Assembly: GCA_044343935.1 (NCBI GenBank)
Contig: JBIJDU010000019.1
Location: 1 to 28,018 of the forward strand
Origin: AcAMD-5 sp044343935
GTDB lineage: Bacteria > Actinomycetota > Actinomycetes > S36-B12 > UBA5976
Reading direction: 5' to 3'
Length of the DNA: 28,018 nt
A program made the translations under genes and the position numbers. Within the stretch, counting starts at the first letter, position 1, and every line of letters starts with the position of its first letter. Below the pieces are notes generated by a model that worked only from the letters and a program-made list of their open reading frames with translations, ran no database searches and was not told the origin of the DNA. Below, piece by piece: positions 1 through 6,192 of this stretch.

Positions 1-1
1 C

Positions 2-49
2 CAAGATTTAACTCGACTAAAAGTAACCGGAATTAGCGCAGGGAAGTAA
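2..49 (+). CDS. rplU: 50S ribosomal protein L21, C-terminal fragment
   Basis: The frame starting at base 2 is open from the window edge to a TAA at 47-49 and encodes QDLTRLKVTGISAGK. This resembles the basic C-terminal end of bacterial L21, where a TRLKVTGI-like strand is usual. It sits four bases before rpmA, and rplU-rpmA-obgE is one of the most conserved gene orders in bacteria. Only 15 residues are visible, so the call rests mostly on position. The GGGAAG that serves as ribosome binding site for rpmA lies inside these last codons. Confidence 0.8.
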   Translation, partial: QDLTRLKVTGISAGK

Positions 50-53
50 TCAC

Positions 54-302
54 ATGGCATCCAAAAAAGGTGTATCCAGCACCCGTAACGGTCGCGACTC
101 CAATGCTCAGCGTCTTGGCGTAAAGCGTTTTGGTGGTCAAGAAGTTGGCGCCGGCGAAATCCTGGTTCGTCAACGCGGTACTCACTTTCACCCGGGCCAA
201 AATGTTGGTCGCGGAAAAGATGACACCTTGTTTGCGCTAGCTGCAGGTAAAGTTGAATTCGGTACCGCTCGTGGTCGCCGAGTTGTAAACGTACTGGCAT
301 AA
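54..302 (+). CDS. rpmA: 50S ribosomal protein L27
   Basis: An 82-residue protein of normal L27 length. L27 belongs to the large ribosomal subunit, and its flexible N-terminus reaches toward the peptidyl transferase centre. The family signature is clear: NGRDSNAQRLGVKRFGGQ near residues 12-29 and the GTHFHPG and NVGRG segments further on. The chain begins MASKKG directly, without the cleavable N-terminal extension found in Firmicutes L27. Residue 3 is Ser where many homologues have His. The ATG is preceded by GGGAAG inside the end of rplU, so the two are probably co-translated. A strong intrinsic terminator follows the stop codon. Confidence 0.98.
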   Translation: MASKKGVSSTRNGRDSNAQRLGVKRFGGQEVGAGEILVRQRGTHFHPGQNVGRGKDDTLFALAAGKVEFGTARGRRVVNVLA

Positions 303-325
303 CTAACACAATCTCGATTTTCGCG

Positions 326-362
326 ACGGGGCGGGCTTCGGCTCGCTCCGTTTTTATTTTTT
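326..362 (+). terminator. Intrinsic terminator between rpmA and obgE
   Basis: An 11-bp stem (arms 326-336 and 341-351) closes a TTCG tetraloop. All positions pair if two G-U wobbles are allowed. It is followed by TTTTTATTTTTT at 351-362. GC-rich stem, UUCG-type loop and U tract make this a textbook Rho-independent terminator. It ends where the obgE ribosome binding site begins (363-368), so it either separates rplU-rpmA from obgE or acts as a partial attenuator. Confidence 0.9.
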
Positions 363-373
363 AGGAGGCAGCA

Positions 374-1756
374 ATGACATCATTCGTTGATCGTGTCGTG
401 CTGCATGTTTCCGCTGGTAAAGGCGGCGATGGTTGTTCGTCAGTTAAGCGAGAAAAATTCCGACCTCTAGCTGGACCTGATGGCGGCAACGGAGGCCGTG
501 GTGGCGATGTAATTTTAGAAGTTGACCCATCGGTTAATACGTTAATTGAATTTCATCATCGACCGCACTACTTAGCAACTGGCGGTAAAGCGGGGCAGGG
601 TGATTTTAAAGCAGGATCAGATGGTGAGGATTTAGTTTTGAAGGTGCCAGATGGCACTGTGGTTACTACTACTGATGGTGAATTCATTGTTGATTTAGTT
701 GGACCAGGAACCAGATTCGTCTTGCTACAAGGTGGTCGCGGTGGCTTAGGTAATGCTGCGCTGTCATCTAGTCGAAGAAAAGCACCAGGTTTTGCCCTCA
801 AGGGAGAGCCAGGTAGTGATGGTGACTTTGTTTTAGAACTTAAGTCCGTTGCCGACGTTGCGCTAGTTGGTTTTCCTAGCGCGGGTAAATCTTCGTTAAT
901 TGCATCGGCATCAGCAGCGCGACCAAAAATTGCTGATTATCCGTTTACTACATTAGTGCCAAATTTAGGTGTGGTAAGTGTCGACTCATACTCGTTCACC
1001 ATTGCCGATGTGCCAGGGTTAATTCCAGGCGCTAGCAGCGGTAAAGGACTTGGGCTGGAGTTTCTTCGTCATATTGAGCGTTGTGCGGTGATCGTGCATG
1101 TAATTGATACTGCCACGTTAGAGCCTGATCGCGATCCAATTAAAGATTATGAAGTGATTGAAGCAGAACTTGCTGCATATGGTGGCTTAGCAGATAAGCC
1201 CCGAGTTGTGGTGCTGCATAAAGTAGATATGCCAGATGGCATGGTGCTCGCTGAGATGGAAGAAGATCATTTTAAGAAATTGGGCTTACGGGTCTTTAAA
1301 GTTTCATCTGTAACTAAAGCTGGCCTGCGTGAATTGCTATTAACGCTGGGCGAGATGTTGGTGCAACTAAAGCAGTTAACCCCAGCCCCAACTCGAACTC
1401 GAATTGTGCTTAGGCCAGAAGCGGTGGATGATGCTGGATTTAGTGTGAAGCGAATTGGTGATCGATTTATTGTGCGCGGTGTCAGACCAGAGCGTTGGGT
1501 TAAGCAAACTGATTTCACGAATGAAGAAGCAGTGGGATACTTGGCAGATCGACTTGCACGGCTGGGGGTAGAGGCAGAGTTAACCAAGTTAGGTGCAGTT
1601 GCCGGGACTGAAGTTGTGATTGGCACGGAAGCTGATGGTGTGATTTTTGATTGGGTGCCAAGCATTATTGCCGGCGAGCCAACCGCAGGTCCGCGTGGCA
1701 CTGATCGAAGATTAGATGAGGTAATTGATTACGATCAGGATGAGGATGATGAGTAG
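374..1756 (+). CDS. obgE: Obg family GTPase (CgtA)
   Basis: A 460-residue GTPase acting in late 50S subunit assembly and stress or growth control. Three parts are visible. The glycine-rich Obg fold covers residues 1-158 or so. The GTPase domain has G1 GFPSAGKSS at 166-174, G2 around TTLVPNLG, and G3 DVPGL at 212-216. The actinobacterial-type OCT domain covers about 345-430, and the tail is acidic, ending DQDEDDE. The G4 motif, normally NKxD, reads HKVD at 282-285. This is odd because the Asn contacts the guanine base. The ATG follows AGGAGG at 363-368. The 3' end overlaps proB by 8 bases. The family assignment is certain; the effect of the G4 change is not known. Confidence 0.98.
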   Translation: MTSFVDRVVLHVSAGKGGDGCSSVKREKFRPLAGPDGGNGGRGGDVILEVDPSVNTLIEFHHRPHYLATGGKAGQGDFKAGSDGEDLVLKVPDGTVVTTTDGEFIVDLVGPGTRFVLLQGGRGGLGNAALSSSRRKAPGFALKGEPGSDGDFVLELKSVADVALVGFPSAGKSSLIASASAARPKIADYPFTTLVPNLGVVSVDSYSFTIADVPGLIPGASSGKGLGLEFLRHIERCAVIVHVIDTATLEPDRDPIKDYEVIEAELAAYGGLADKPRVVVLHKVDMPDGMVLAEMEEDHFKKLGLRVFKVSSVTKAGLRELLLTLGEMLVQLKQLTPAPTRTRIVLRPEAVDDAGFSVKRIGDRFIVRGVRPERWVKQTDFTNEEAVGYLADRLARLGVEAELTKLGAVAGTEVVIGTEADGVIFDWVPSIIAGEPTAGPRGTDRRLDEVIDYDQDEDDE

Positions 1757-2891
1757 CCGAGCTGAAATCGCAGCTGCCAAGCGGCTGGTAATAAAAGTTG
1801 GTTCATCTTCATTAACTTCGCCATCTGGTGGATTGAATTCTGCTCGACTAGAACAAATCGTTACAGCCATTGCGGCCGCTAAATCTGCTGGTAAATCAGT
1901 AGTGCTGGTCTCCAGCGGTGCCGTTGCGGCAGGATTGCCAGCACTTAATTTAACTTCTCGGCCAACTGAATTAGCGCAGCAGCAAGCTGCAGCGAGCATT
2001 GGGCAAGGTTTGTTAATTGCACAGTATTCAACTTTTGCCGCTCAACATAATTTTTCGGTAGGTCAGGTGTTATTAACCCAAGAGGACATCACACGCCGAA
2101 GTAGATATCGAAATGCGAAACAAACTTTTGAATCACTATTGCAATTAGGTGTGCTACCAATTGTCAATGAAAATGACGCAGTTGCCACGTCAGAACTCAA
2201 ATATGGCGATAATGATCGAATCGCCGCGCTCGTTACTCATCTAGTTGATGCCGATGCGCTGTTATTACTCACTGATGTGCCTGGCTTATTAGATGGCCCA
2301 CCAGATAATCCCGCGAGTAAAACTATTTCAGAGCTACATTCATTAGCAGATTTTGCTGCAACCGGAATTGATACTAACCAACGCTCAAAAGTTGGTAGTG
2401 GTGGAATGCGCAGTAAATTAGAAGCTGCGGCAATTGCTGCAGCCGGTGGCGTGCCAACCTTGATCTGCCATGTAGATTCGCTGTCAGCAGCACTATCAGG
2501 GCAAGATATTGGCACGCTGTTTCATGCAAGCCAAACTCCAAGCAGTGCTAGATCGCTCTGGTTAGCTCATGCTTCAATTTCAAGCGGTCAGTTGATGTTG
2601 GATGTCGGTGCGGTTTCGGCGTTAGTAGAACGTGGGGCTTCCCTGCTGGCCGCTGGTGTGGTTTCCGTTAATGGTGAATTTGACGCGGGCGACCCGGTTG
2701 ATTTAATCGCGCCAACTGGTGAAGTAATTGCCCGCGGTCTGGCCGGATTTGCCAATGATGATCTAGTGAAAATGATTGGTAAATCAACTCAAGAATTAGC
2801 TCAATTATTTGGTGAGGAATTTGCTCGGCCGGCAGTACATCGAGATGACCTAGTGCTCATTAACCCACAATCCAATACCCTTAACTCATGA
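1749..2891 (+). CDS. proB: Glutamate 5-kinase
   Basis: Phosphorylates L-glutamate at the gamma carboxyl with ATP, the first and feedback-regulated step of proline synthesis in the cytoplasm. The 380-residue product has the amino-acid kinase domain: KVGSSSL from K16, VSSGAVAAG, and NENDAV from N140, followed by a KYGDND segment. A C-terminal PUA domain covers roughly residues 285-370, so this is the long form of the enzyme. I chose ATG 1749 because AGGA at 1737-1740 lies 8 bases upstream and the protein then starts just before the kinase core. In-frame ATGs at 1725, 1740 and 1746 would add residues of no evident use. It overlaps obgE by 8 bases and proA by 4, indicating coupled translation. 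Confidence 0.97.
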   Translation: MSSRAEIAAAKRLVIKVGSSSLTSPSGGLNSARLEQIVTAIAAAKSAGKSVVLVSSGAVAAGLPALNLTSRPTELAQQQAAASIGQGLLIAQYSTFAAQHNFSVGQVLLTQEDITRRSRYRNAKQTFESLLQLGVLPIVNENDAVATSELKYGDNDRIAALVTHLVDADALLLLTDVPGLLDGPPDNPASKTISELHSLADFAATGIDTNQRSKVGSGGMRSKLEAAAIAAAGGVPTLICHVDSLSAALSGQDIGTLFHASQTPSSARSLWLAHASISSGQLMLDVGAVSALVERGASLLAAGVVSVNGEFDAGDPVDLIAPTGEVIARGLAGFANDDLVKMIGKSTQELAQLFGEEFARPAVHRDDLVLINPQSNTLNS

Positions 2892-4159
2892 GCGATCTAA
2901 AAGCCCAAGTAATTGCGGCGGCAGCTGCTGCTAAGAGCGCAACTGGCGCGCTTGCAATTGCTAACTCGGCTCAGAAGAACAGCGCACTTAAGTTAATTGC
3001 GCAAGCGCTAATTGATCGCACTGCTGAAATTGTTTCAGTTAATCAAACCGATATTGCGCAAGCTAAGGCGGAGCAAATATCGGCTGCATTAATTGATCGC
3101 CTTACCTTGACCCCAGAGCGAATTAAGGCAATTTCCGAGGCGGTGCTGGAATTAGTTTCGCTACCAGATCCAATTGGCACTGTCGCTAGAAATTGGACGC
3201 TACCGAACGGACTTGCGATTGAACAGCGCCGAGTTCCAATTGGTGTAATTGCCATGATTTATGAGGCCAGACCAAATGTCACAGTTGATGCGGCCGCACT
3301 TTGTCTGAAAAGTGGCAATGTTGCGATGCTACGCGGCAGTTCAACTGGCGATAAAACCAATGAAGTTTTAGTTGCAGTGATGCGAGATGCGTTAGTTGCG
3401 GCAGGTTTGCCAGCGGATTGCATTGTTAAAGTACCGGGAAGTTCGCATGATGCCGTTACCCATCTAATTCAAGCACGTGGCTTAGTCGATTTGGTAATTC
3501 CACGCGGCAGCGCTGGGTTAATTGAATCAGTAGTTGCGAATTCAAATGTGCCAGTAATTGAAACCGGAGTTGGTAATTGTCATGTTTATTTAGATGAGAA
3601 ATTAGATATTGATAAAGCCATAGATATTGTGCTTAATTCAAAAACTCAGCGGGTGAGTGTCTGTAATGCGGCAGAGACTTTATTAGTGCATCGAGCGATT
3701 GCTGATCAGGTGCTGCCAAAGTTGTTAGCTGCAATGAAGGATAAGCAAGTCACTATTCATGGCGATGCAGCCATCAAGCCATTTGCGCAACAGGCAGGAA
3801 TTGAATTTGCTGATGTAACAGAAGCCGATTGGCACCAGGAGTATTACTCGCTGGATATTGCAGCAGGAATAGTTGATTCGTTTGATGAAGCGCTGGCACA
3901 TATTAAGAGGTATTCAACTGGCCATACCGAGGCAATTGTGACTGATTTACCAGATCATGCCGTTAGGTTTGCCAACGAGTTAGATAGCGCGGCCATCATG
4001 ATTAATGCTTCTACCAGATTTGTTGATGGTGGGGAGTTTGGCTTTGGTGCTGAAATTGGGATCTCTACCCAAAAACTTCATGCTCGAGGTCCAATGGGAA
4101 TAGCGGATTTGACCTCAACTAAGTATGTGGTAACTGGCGATGGCCAGGTTCGCAATTAG
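2888..4159 (+). CDS. proA: Gamma-glutamyl phosphate reductase
   Basis: Reduces glutamyl 5-phosphate with NADPH to glutamate 5-semialdehyde, the second step of proline synthesis; the product cyclises spontaneously. At 423 residues it has normal family length and an aldehyde-dehydrogenase fold. Visible signatures are IYEARPNVTVDAAALCLKSG in the N-terminal half, the catalytic cysteine C259 in VSVCNAAETLLVH, and HTEAIVT plus the FVDGGEFGFGAEIGIST segment near the C-terminus. The start ATG overlaps the proB stop as ATGA, the usual arrangement for proBA, whose products are thought to act as a pair. No proC (last step) lies in the window. Confidence 0.98.
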   Translation: MSDLKAQVIAAAAAAKSATGALAIANSAQKNSALKLIAQALIDRTAEIVSVNQTDIAQAKAEQISAALIDRLTLTPERIKAISEAVLELVSLPDPIGTVARNWTLPNGLAIEQRRVPIGVIAMIYEARPNVTVDAAALCLKSGNVAMLRGSSTGDKTNEVLVAVMRDALVAAGLPADCIVKVPGSSHDAVTHLIQARGLVDLVIPRGSAGLIESVVANSNVPVIETGVGNCHVYLDEKLDIDKAIDIVLNSKTQRVSVCNAAETLLVHRAIADQVLPKLLAAMKDKQVTIHGDAAIKPFAQQAGIEFADVTEADWHQEYYSLDIAAGIVDSFDEALAHIKRYSTGHTEAIVTDLPDHAVRFANELDSAAIMINASTRFVDGGEFGFGAEIGISTQKLHARGPMGIADLTSTKYVVTGDGQVRN

Positions 4160-4180
4160 AATTAGGACAAAGGAGCAAAC

Positions 4181-4315
4181 ATGACTGAATTCCTAGCCGC
4201 CGAAGGCGAAACTACCTATGAGTTGCCTTGGACGCCGCTGCAATACGGGGTGGTTGCATTTATTGTGCTTACCTTGATGGTCGTGATTGTTACCCGGATG
4301 AACCGGGATCGCTAA
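4181..4315 (+). CDS. 44-residue single-pass membrane peptide, function unknown
   Basis: A small reading frame fills the gap between proA and nadD. It has an ATG 5 bases after AGGAG (4171-4175) and ends in TAA immediately before the nadD ATG. The product has an acidic N-terminal stretch (TEFLAAEGETTYE), a PWTPLQYG turn, one hydrophobic helix at about residues 22-38 and a basic tail RMNRDR, so the C-terminus should face the cytoplasm. From memory, other actinobacteria carry a similar short membrane protein just upstream of nadD with an ELPxPP..YG-like segment. I cannot name a function. The strong ribosome binding site and exact fit between neighbours make it very likely real. Confidence 0.8.
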   Translation: MTEFLAAEGETTYELPWTPLQYGVVAFIVLTLMVVIVTRMNRDR

Positions 4316-4963
4316 ATGGCATATTCACTCGATCCAAGGACAAAGCGCCTTGGCATCATGGGTGGCACGTTCGATCCTATCCATAACGGGCACTTAGTTG
4401 CGGCATCTGAAGTTGCCCATCGATTTGAATTAGATCAAGTTTTATTCGTTCCAACTGGTCAGCCGTGGCAAAAAGAAAACCATAAAGTCACTGCCGCTGA
4501 GCACCGATATTTGATGACGGTAATCGCTACTGCGCCAGATCCAAGATTTGAAGTTAGCCGAGTCGATATTGAGCGACCAGGTCCAACCTTTACGGTGGAT
4601 ACACTTAAAGATCTGCGGGTGCAATATGGCGCTGATTTGGAGATGTTCTTTATCACTGGCGCTGATGCGTTATCTAAAATTTTAACTTGGCGAGATCATG
4701 AGCAGGTAGTTGAGATGGCGCATCTAGTTGGGGTAACTAGACCTGGTCATAACTTAAAAAATCCGGGTCTGCCACCAGAGTCCATTACTTTAATTGAGAT
4801 TCCGGCGCTGGCAATTTCGTCAACAGATGTAAGAGCGCGAGTTGCCAGAGGAGAGCCAATTCGATATTTAGTGCCAGATGGAGTGGCATTTCATATCCAA
4901 AAACATAGTTTGTATTTAGATGCTGATCCAAATCCAGATCCCACTACGGCAGGAATATTTTGA
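4316..4963 (+). CDS. nadD: Nicotinate-nucleotide adenylyltransferase
   Basis: Joins nicotinate mononucleotide and ATP to give deamido-NAD, a step shared by de novo and salvage NAD synthesis. The 215-residue protein carries the nucleotidyltransferase signature GGTFDPIHNGH, with catalytic histidines H23 and H26, and the late ISSTDVRARVARG motif near residues 171-183 that binds the ATP phosphates. It ends with a short proline- and aspartate-rich tail. The ATG touches the stop codon of the upstream 44-residue gene with no gap. No strong ribosome binding site is seen, so it probably depends on translational coupling. It overlaps rsfS by four bases. Confidence 0.97.
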   Translation: MAYSLDPRTKRLGIMGGTFDPIHNGHLVAASEVAHRFELDQVLFVPTGQPWQKENHKVTAAEHRYLMTVIATAPDPRFEVSRVDIERPGPTFTVDTLKDLRVQYGADLEMFFITGADALSKILTWRDHEQVVEMAHLVGVTRPGHNLKNPGLPPESITLIEIPALAISSTDVRARVARGEPIRYLVPDGVAFHIQKHSLYLDADPNPDPTTAGIF

Positions 4964-5334
4964 CCGCTTCCCCTCGTGCAATTGAGCTAGCCAACTTGGC
5001 CGGTCAAGCTGCTTCAGACAAACTTGGCAGCCAGATTGTGGCAATAGATGTTTCGGAGATTTTTCCGCTGGCTGACATTTTTTTAATTGTCTCAGCAGCA
5101 AATGATCGCCAAGTCAAAGCTATTGTTGACGGTATTGAAGAAAAACTTGCCGAAGTTGGCGTAAAAAAGGTGCACGAAGAAGGTGTTGCTGAAGGCCGCT
5201 GGGCACTGCTTGATTTTAATGATGTCGTAGTTCATGTCCAACATGTCGAAGAGCGCAGCTATTACGATTTAGAGCGACTGTGGCGAGATTGTCCAGTAGT
5301 TCAATTAGATCTCGTGCAAGCAGATCAACGATAA
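4960..5334 (+). CDS. rsfS: Ribosomal silencing factor RsfS
   Basis: A 124-residue member of the Iojap/YbeB family. RsfS binds ribosomal protein L14 on the 50S subunit and blocks joining with 30S when nutrients run low. Recognisable family segments are SEIFPLADIFLIVSAANDRQ near residues 32-51, EGVAEGRWALLDFNDVVVHV in the middle, and a YYDLERLW motif near 105-112. The start is TTG, overlapping the nadD stop as TTGA, with AGGA at 4951-4954 as ribosome binding site. The nadD-rsfS pairing is widespread in bacteria and supports both calls. Confidence 0.96.
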   Translation: MTASPRAIELANLAGQAASDKLGSQIVAIDVSEIFPLADIFLIVSAANDRQVKAIVDGIEEKLAEVGVKKVHEEGVAEGRWALLDFNDVVVHVQHVEERSYYDLERLWRDCPVVQLDLVQADQR

Positions 5335-5351
5335 TTTAAGGGCGGAAATTA

Positions 5352-6029
5352 ATGGTATTTACCCAATCGCGCCGTGATCCGATCACGCGTAAAGTAGTGA
5401 TTTTGCGTCATGGTCGCACTACTTGGAATGCCGAGCGACGATTTCAAGGTCAAGAAAATCCGCCATTAGATAATGTTGGAATTGAGCAAGCAAAACGAGC
5501 AGCCGAGATTTTGAATCACATTAACTTTAACAAAATTGTGGCAAGCGATCTGCAGCGAGCAGTGATTACTGCTGAAGTAGTTGCCGAAAAATCTAAGCAA
5601 CAAGTTGCTCAAAATATTGGATTTCGAGAAACAAATTGCGGTAGTTGGCAGGGGAGAACTTGGCCAGAGATATTTGCCGAAGACCCCGAGACGCTAACGC
5701 TTTGGTCAACCAGCGGCGATGTTCGCCCAGGCGGCACCGGTGAGACTAGAACTGAAGTAGCGATGCGCTTTGTTGCTGCGGTATCGCAGGAGTTAGTTGA
5801 GGTGCCGCTCGGCGGTACGTTGCTAGTTGTCACACATGGTGGTGCGGCTCGCGCTGGCATCTCAGAGTTGTTGCAGTTGCCGCGTGATAACTGGGGTGCG
5901 CTGGGCGTGCTTACCAATTGCGCGTGGAGCGTTCTGACCGAGCAGCCAACAGATTCAGTGCAGCGCTGGCGGCTAGATGAATACAACGCTGGCTCGCTGC
6001 CTGAGCCAGCGATTGGTGATGATGCCTAA
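5352..6029 (+). CDS. Histidine phosphatase family protein (possible GpgP-like phosphatase)
   Basis: A 225-residue enzyme of the phosphoglycerate-mutase-like histidine phosphatase superfamily. The phosphoacceptor motif is LRHGRTTWN, with catalytic His at residue 20; a FRETNCGSWQGRTW segment supplies the usual acidic region, and VVTHGGAARAGI carries the second active-site His. Direct adjacency to nadD-rsfS matches Mycobacterium tuberculosis Rv2419c, described as a glucosyl-3-phosphoglycerate phosphatase, so a similar role is possible. Substrate range cannot be read from the sequence. The ATG lies 17 bases after rsfS with an AAGGG-like site at 5338-5342. A 9-bp perfect inverted repeat lies in the last codons. 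Confidence 0.88.
   Translation: MVFTQSRRDPITRKVVILRHGRTTWNAERRFQGQENPPLDNVGIEQAKRAAEILNHINFNKIVASDLQRAVITAEVVAEKSKQQVAQNIGFRETNCGSWQGRTWPEIFAEDPETLTLWSTSGDVRPGGTGETRTEVAMRFVAAVSQELVEVPLGGTLLVVTHGGAARAGISELLQLPRDNWGALGVLTNCAWSVLTEQPTDSVQRWRLDEYNAGSLPEPAIGDDA
5987..6011 (+). repeat. 9-bp perfect inverted repeat at the 3' end of the phosphatase gene
   Basis: CGCTGGCTC at 5987-5995 and GAGCCAGCG at 6003-6011 are exact reverse complements separated by 7 bases. The RNA would form a GC-rich hairpin ending 16 bases before the stop codon. No U tract follows, so it is not a standard intrinsic terminator. It may stabilise the 3' end of the message or mark a processing or pausing point before the tRNA gene. 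Confidence 0.6.
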
Positions 6030-6039
6030 GTACTAGGAT
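6013..6039 (+). promoter_or_regulatory. Candidate promoter for tRNA-Ala
   Basis: TTGGTG at 6013-6018 and TAGGAT at 6034-6039 resemble -35 and actinobacterial -10 (TANNNT) elements. The 15-bp spacing is short. A start near 6046 would give a brief leader before the tRNA. The assignment rests on consensus likeness only; co-transcription from the upstream operon followed by processing is equally possible. Confidence 0.28.
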
Positions 6040-6060
6040 CGGCGACTCAACCACAAGTTC

Positions 6061-6133
6061 GGGGCTATAGCTCAGCTGGTAGAGCACTTGCATGGCATGC
6101 AAGGGGTCAGGGGTTCAAATCCCCTTAGCTCCA
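6061..6133 (+). tRNA. tRNA-Ala (anticodon GGC)
   Basis: A complete 73-base cloverleaf. The acceptor stem is GGGGCTA paired with TAGCTCC, with one G-U pair. The D arm is GCTC/GAGC. The anticodon arm is CTTGC/GCAAG around the loop ATGGCAT, which places GGC at positions 34-36. The variable loop has five bases, and the T arm is AGGGG/CCCCT around TTCAAAT. The discriminator is A, as expected for alanine tRNA. Bases 6134-6135 read CA, so the CCA end is not encoded and must be added after transcription. GGC reads codons GCC and GCT. Confidence 0.96.
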
Positions 6134-6192
6134 CAAATCTCGGAATGGTTCAACAGAATCAATCCATCCCTAGGAAACCAGGTGTAATCGAG

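Noticed and set aside
1267..1701. Long minus-strand frame inside obgE (144 codons)
   Set aside because: It lies fully within a conserved gene, has a low-complexity Ser/Thr/Ala-rich product and no recognisable domain; likely a shadow of the coding frame.
1725..1748. Upstream ATGs for proB
   Set aside because: They lie inside obgE codons for the acidic tail, lack ribosome binding sites, and add residues before a normal ProB N-terminus.
6088..6192. N-terminal extension of the leuS frame reaching into the tRNA gene
   Set aside because: The frame is open there only because the tRNA happens to lack stops in it; the LeuRS homology starts after ATG 6193, which has an AGGTG upstream.
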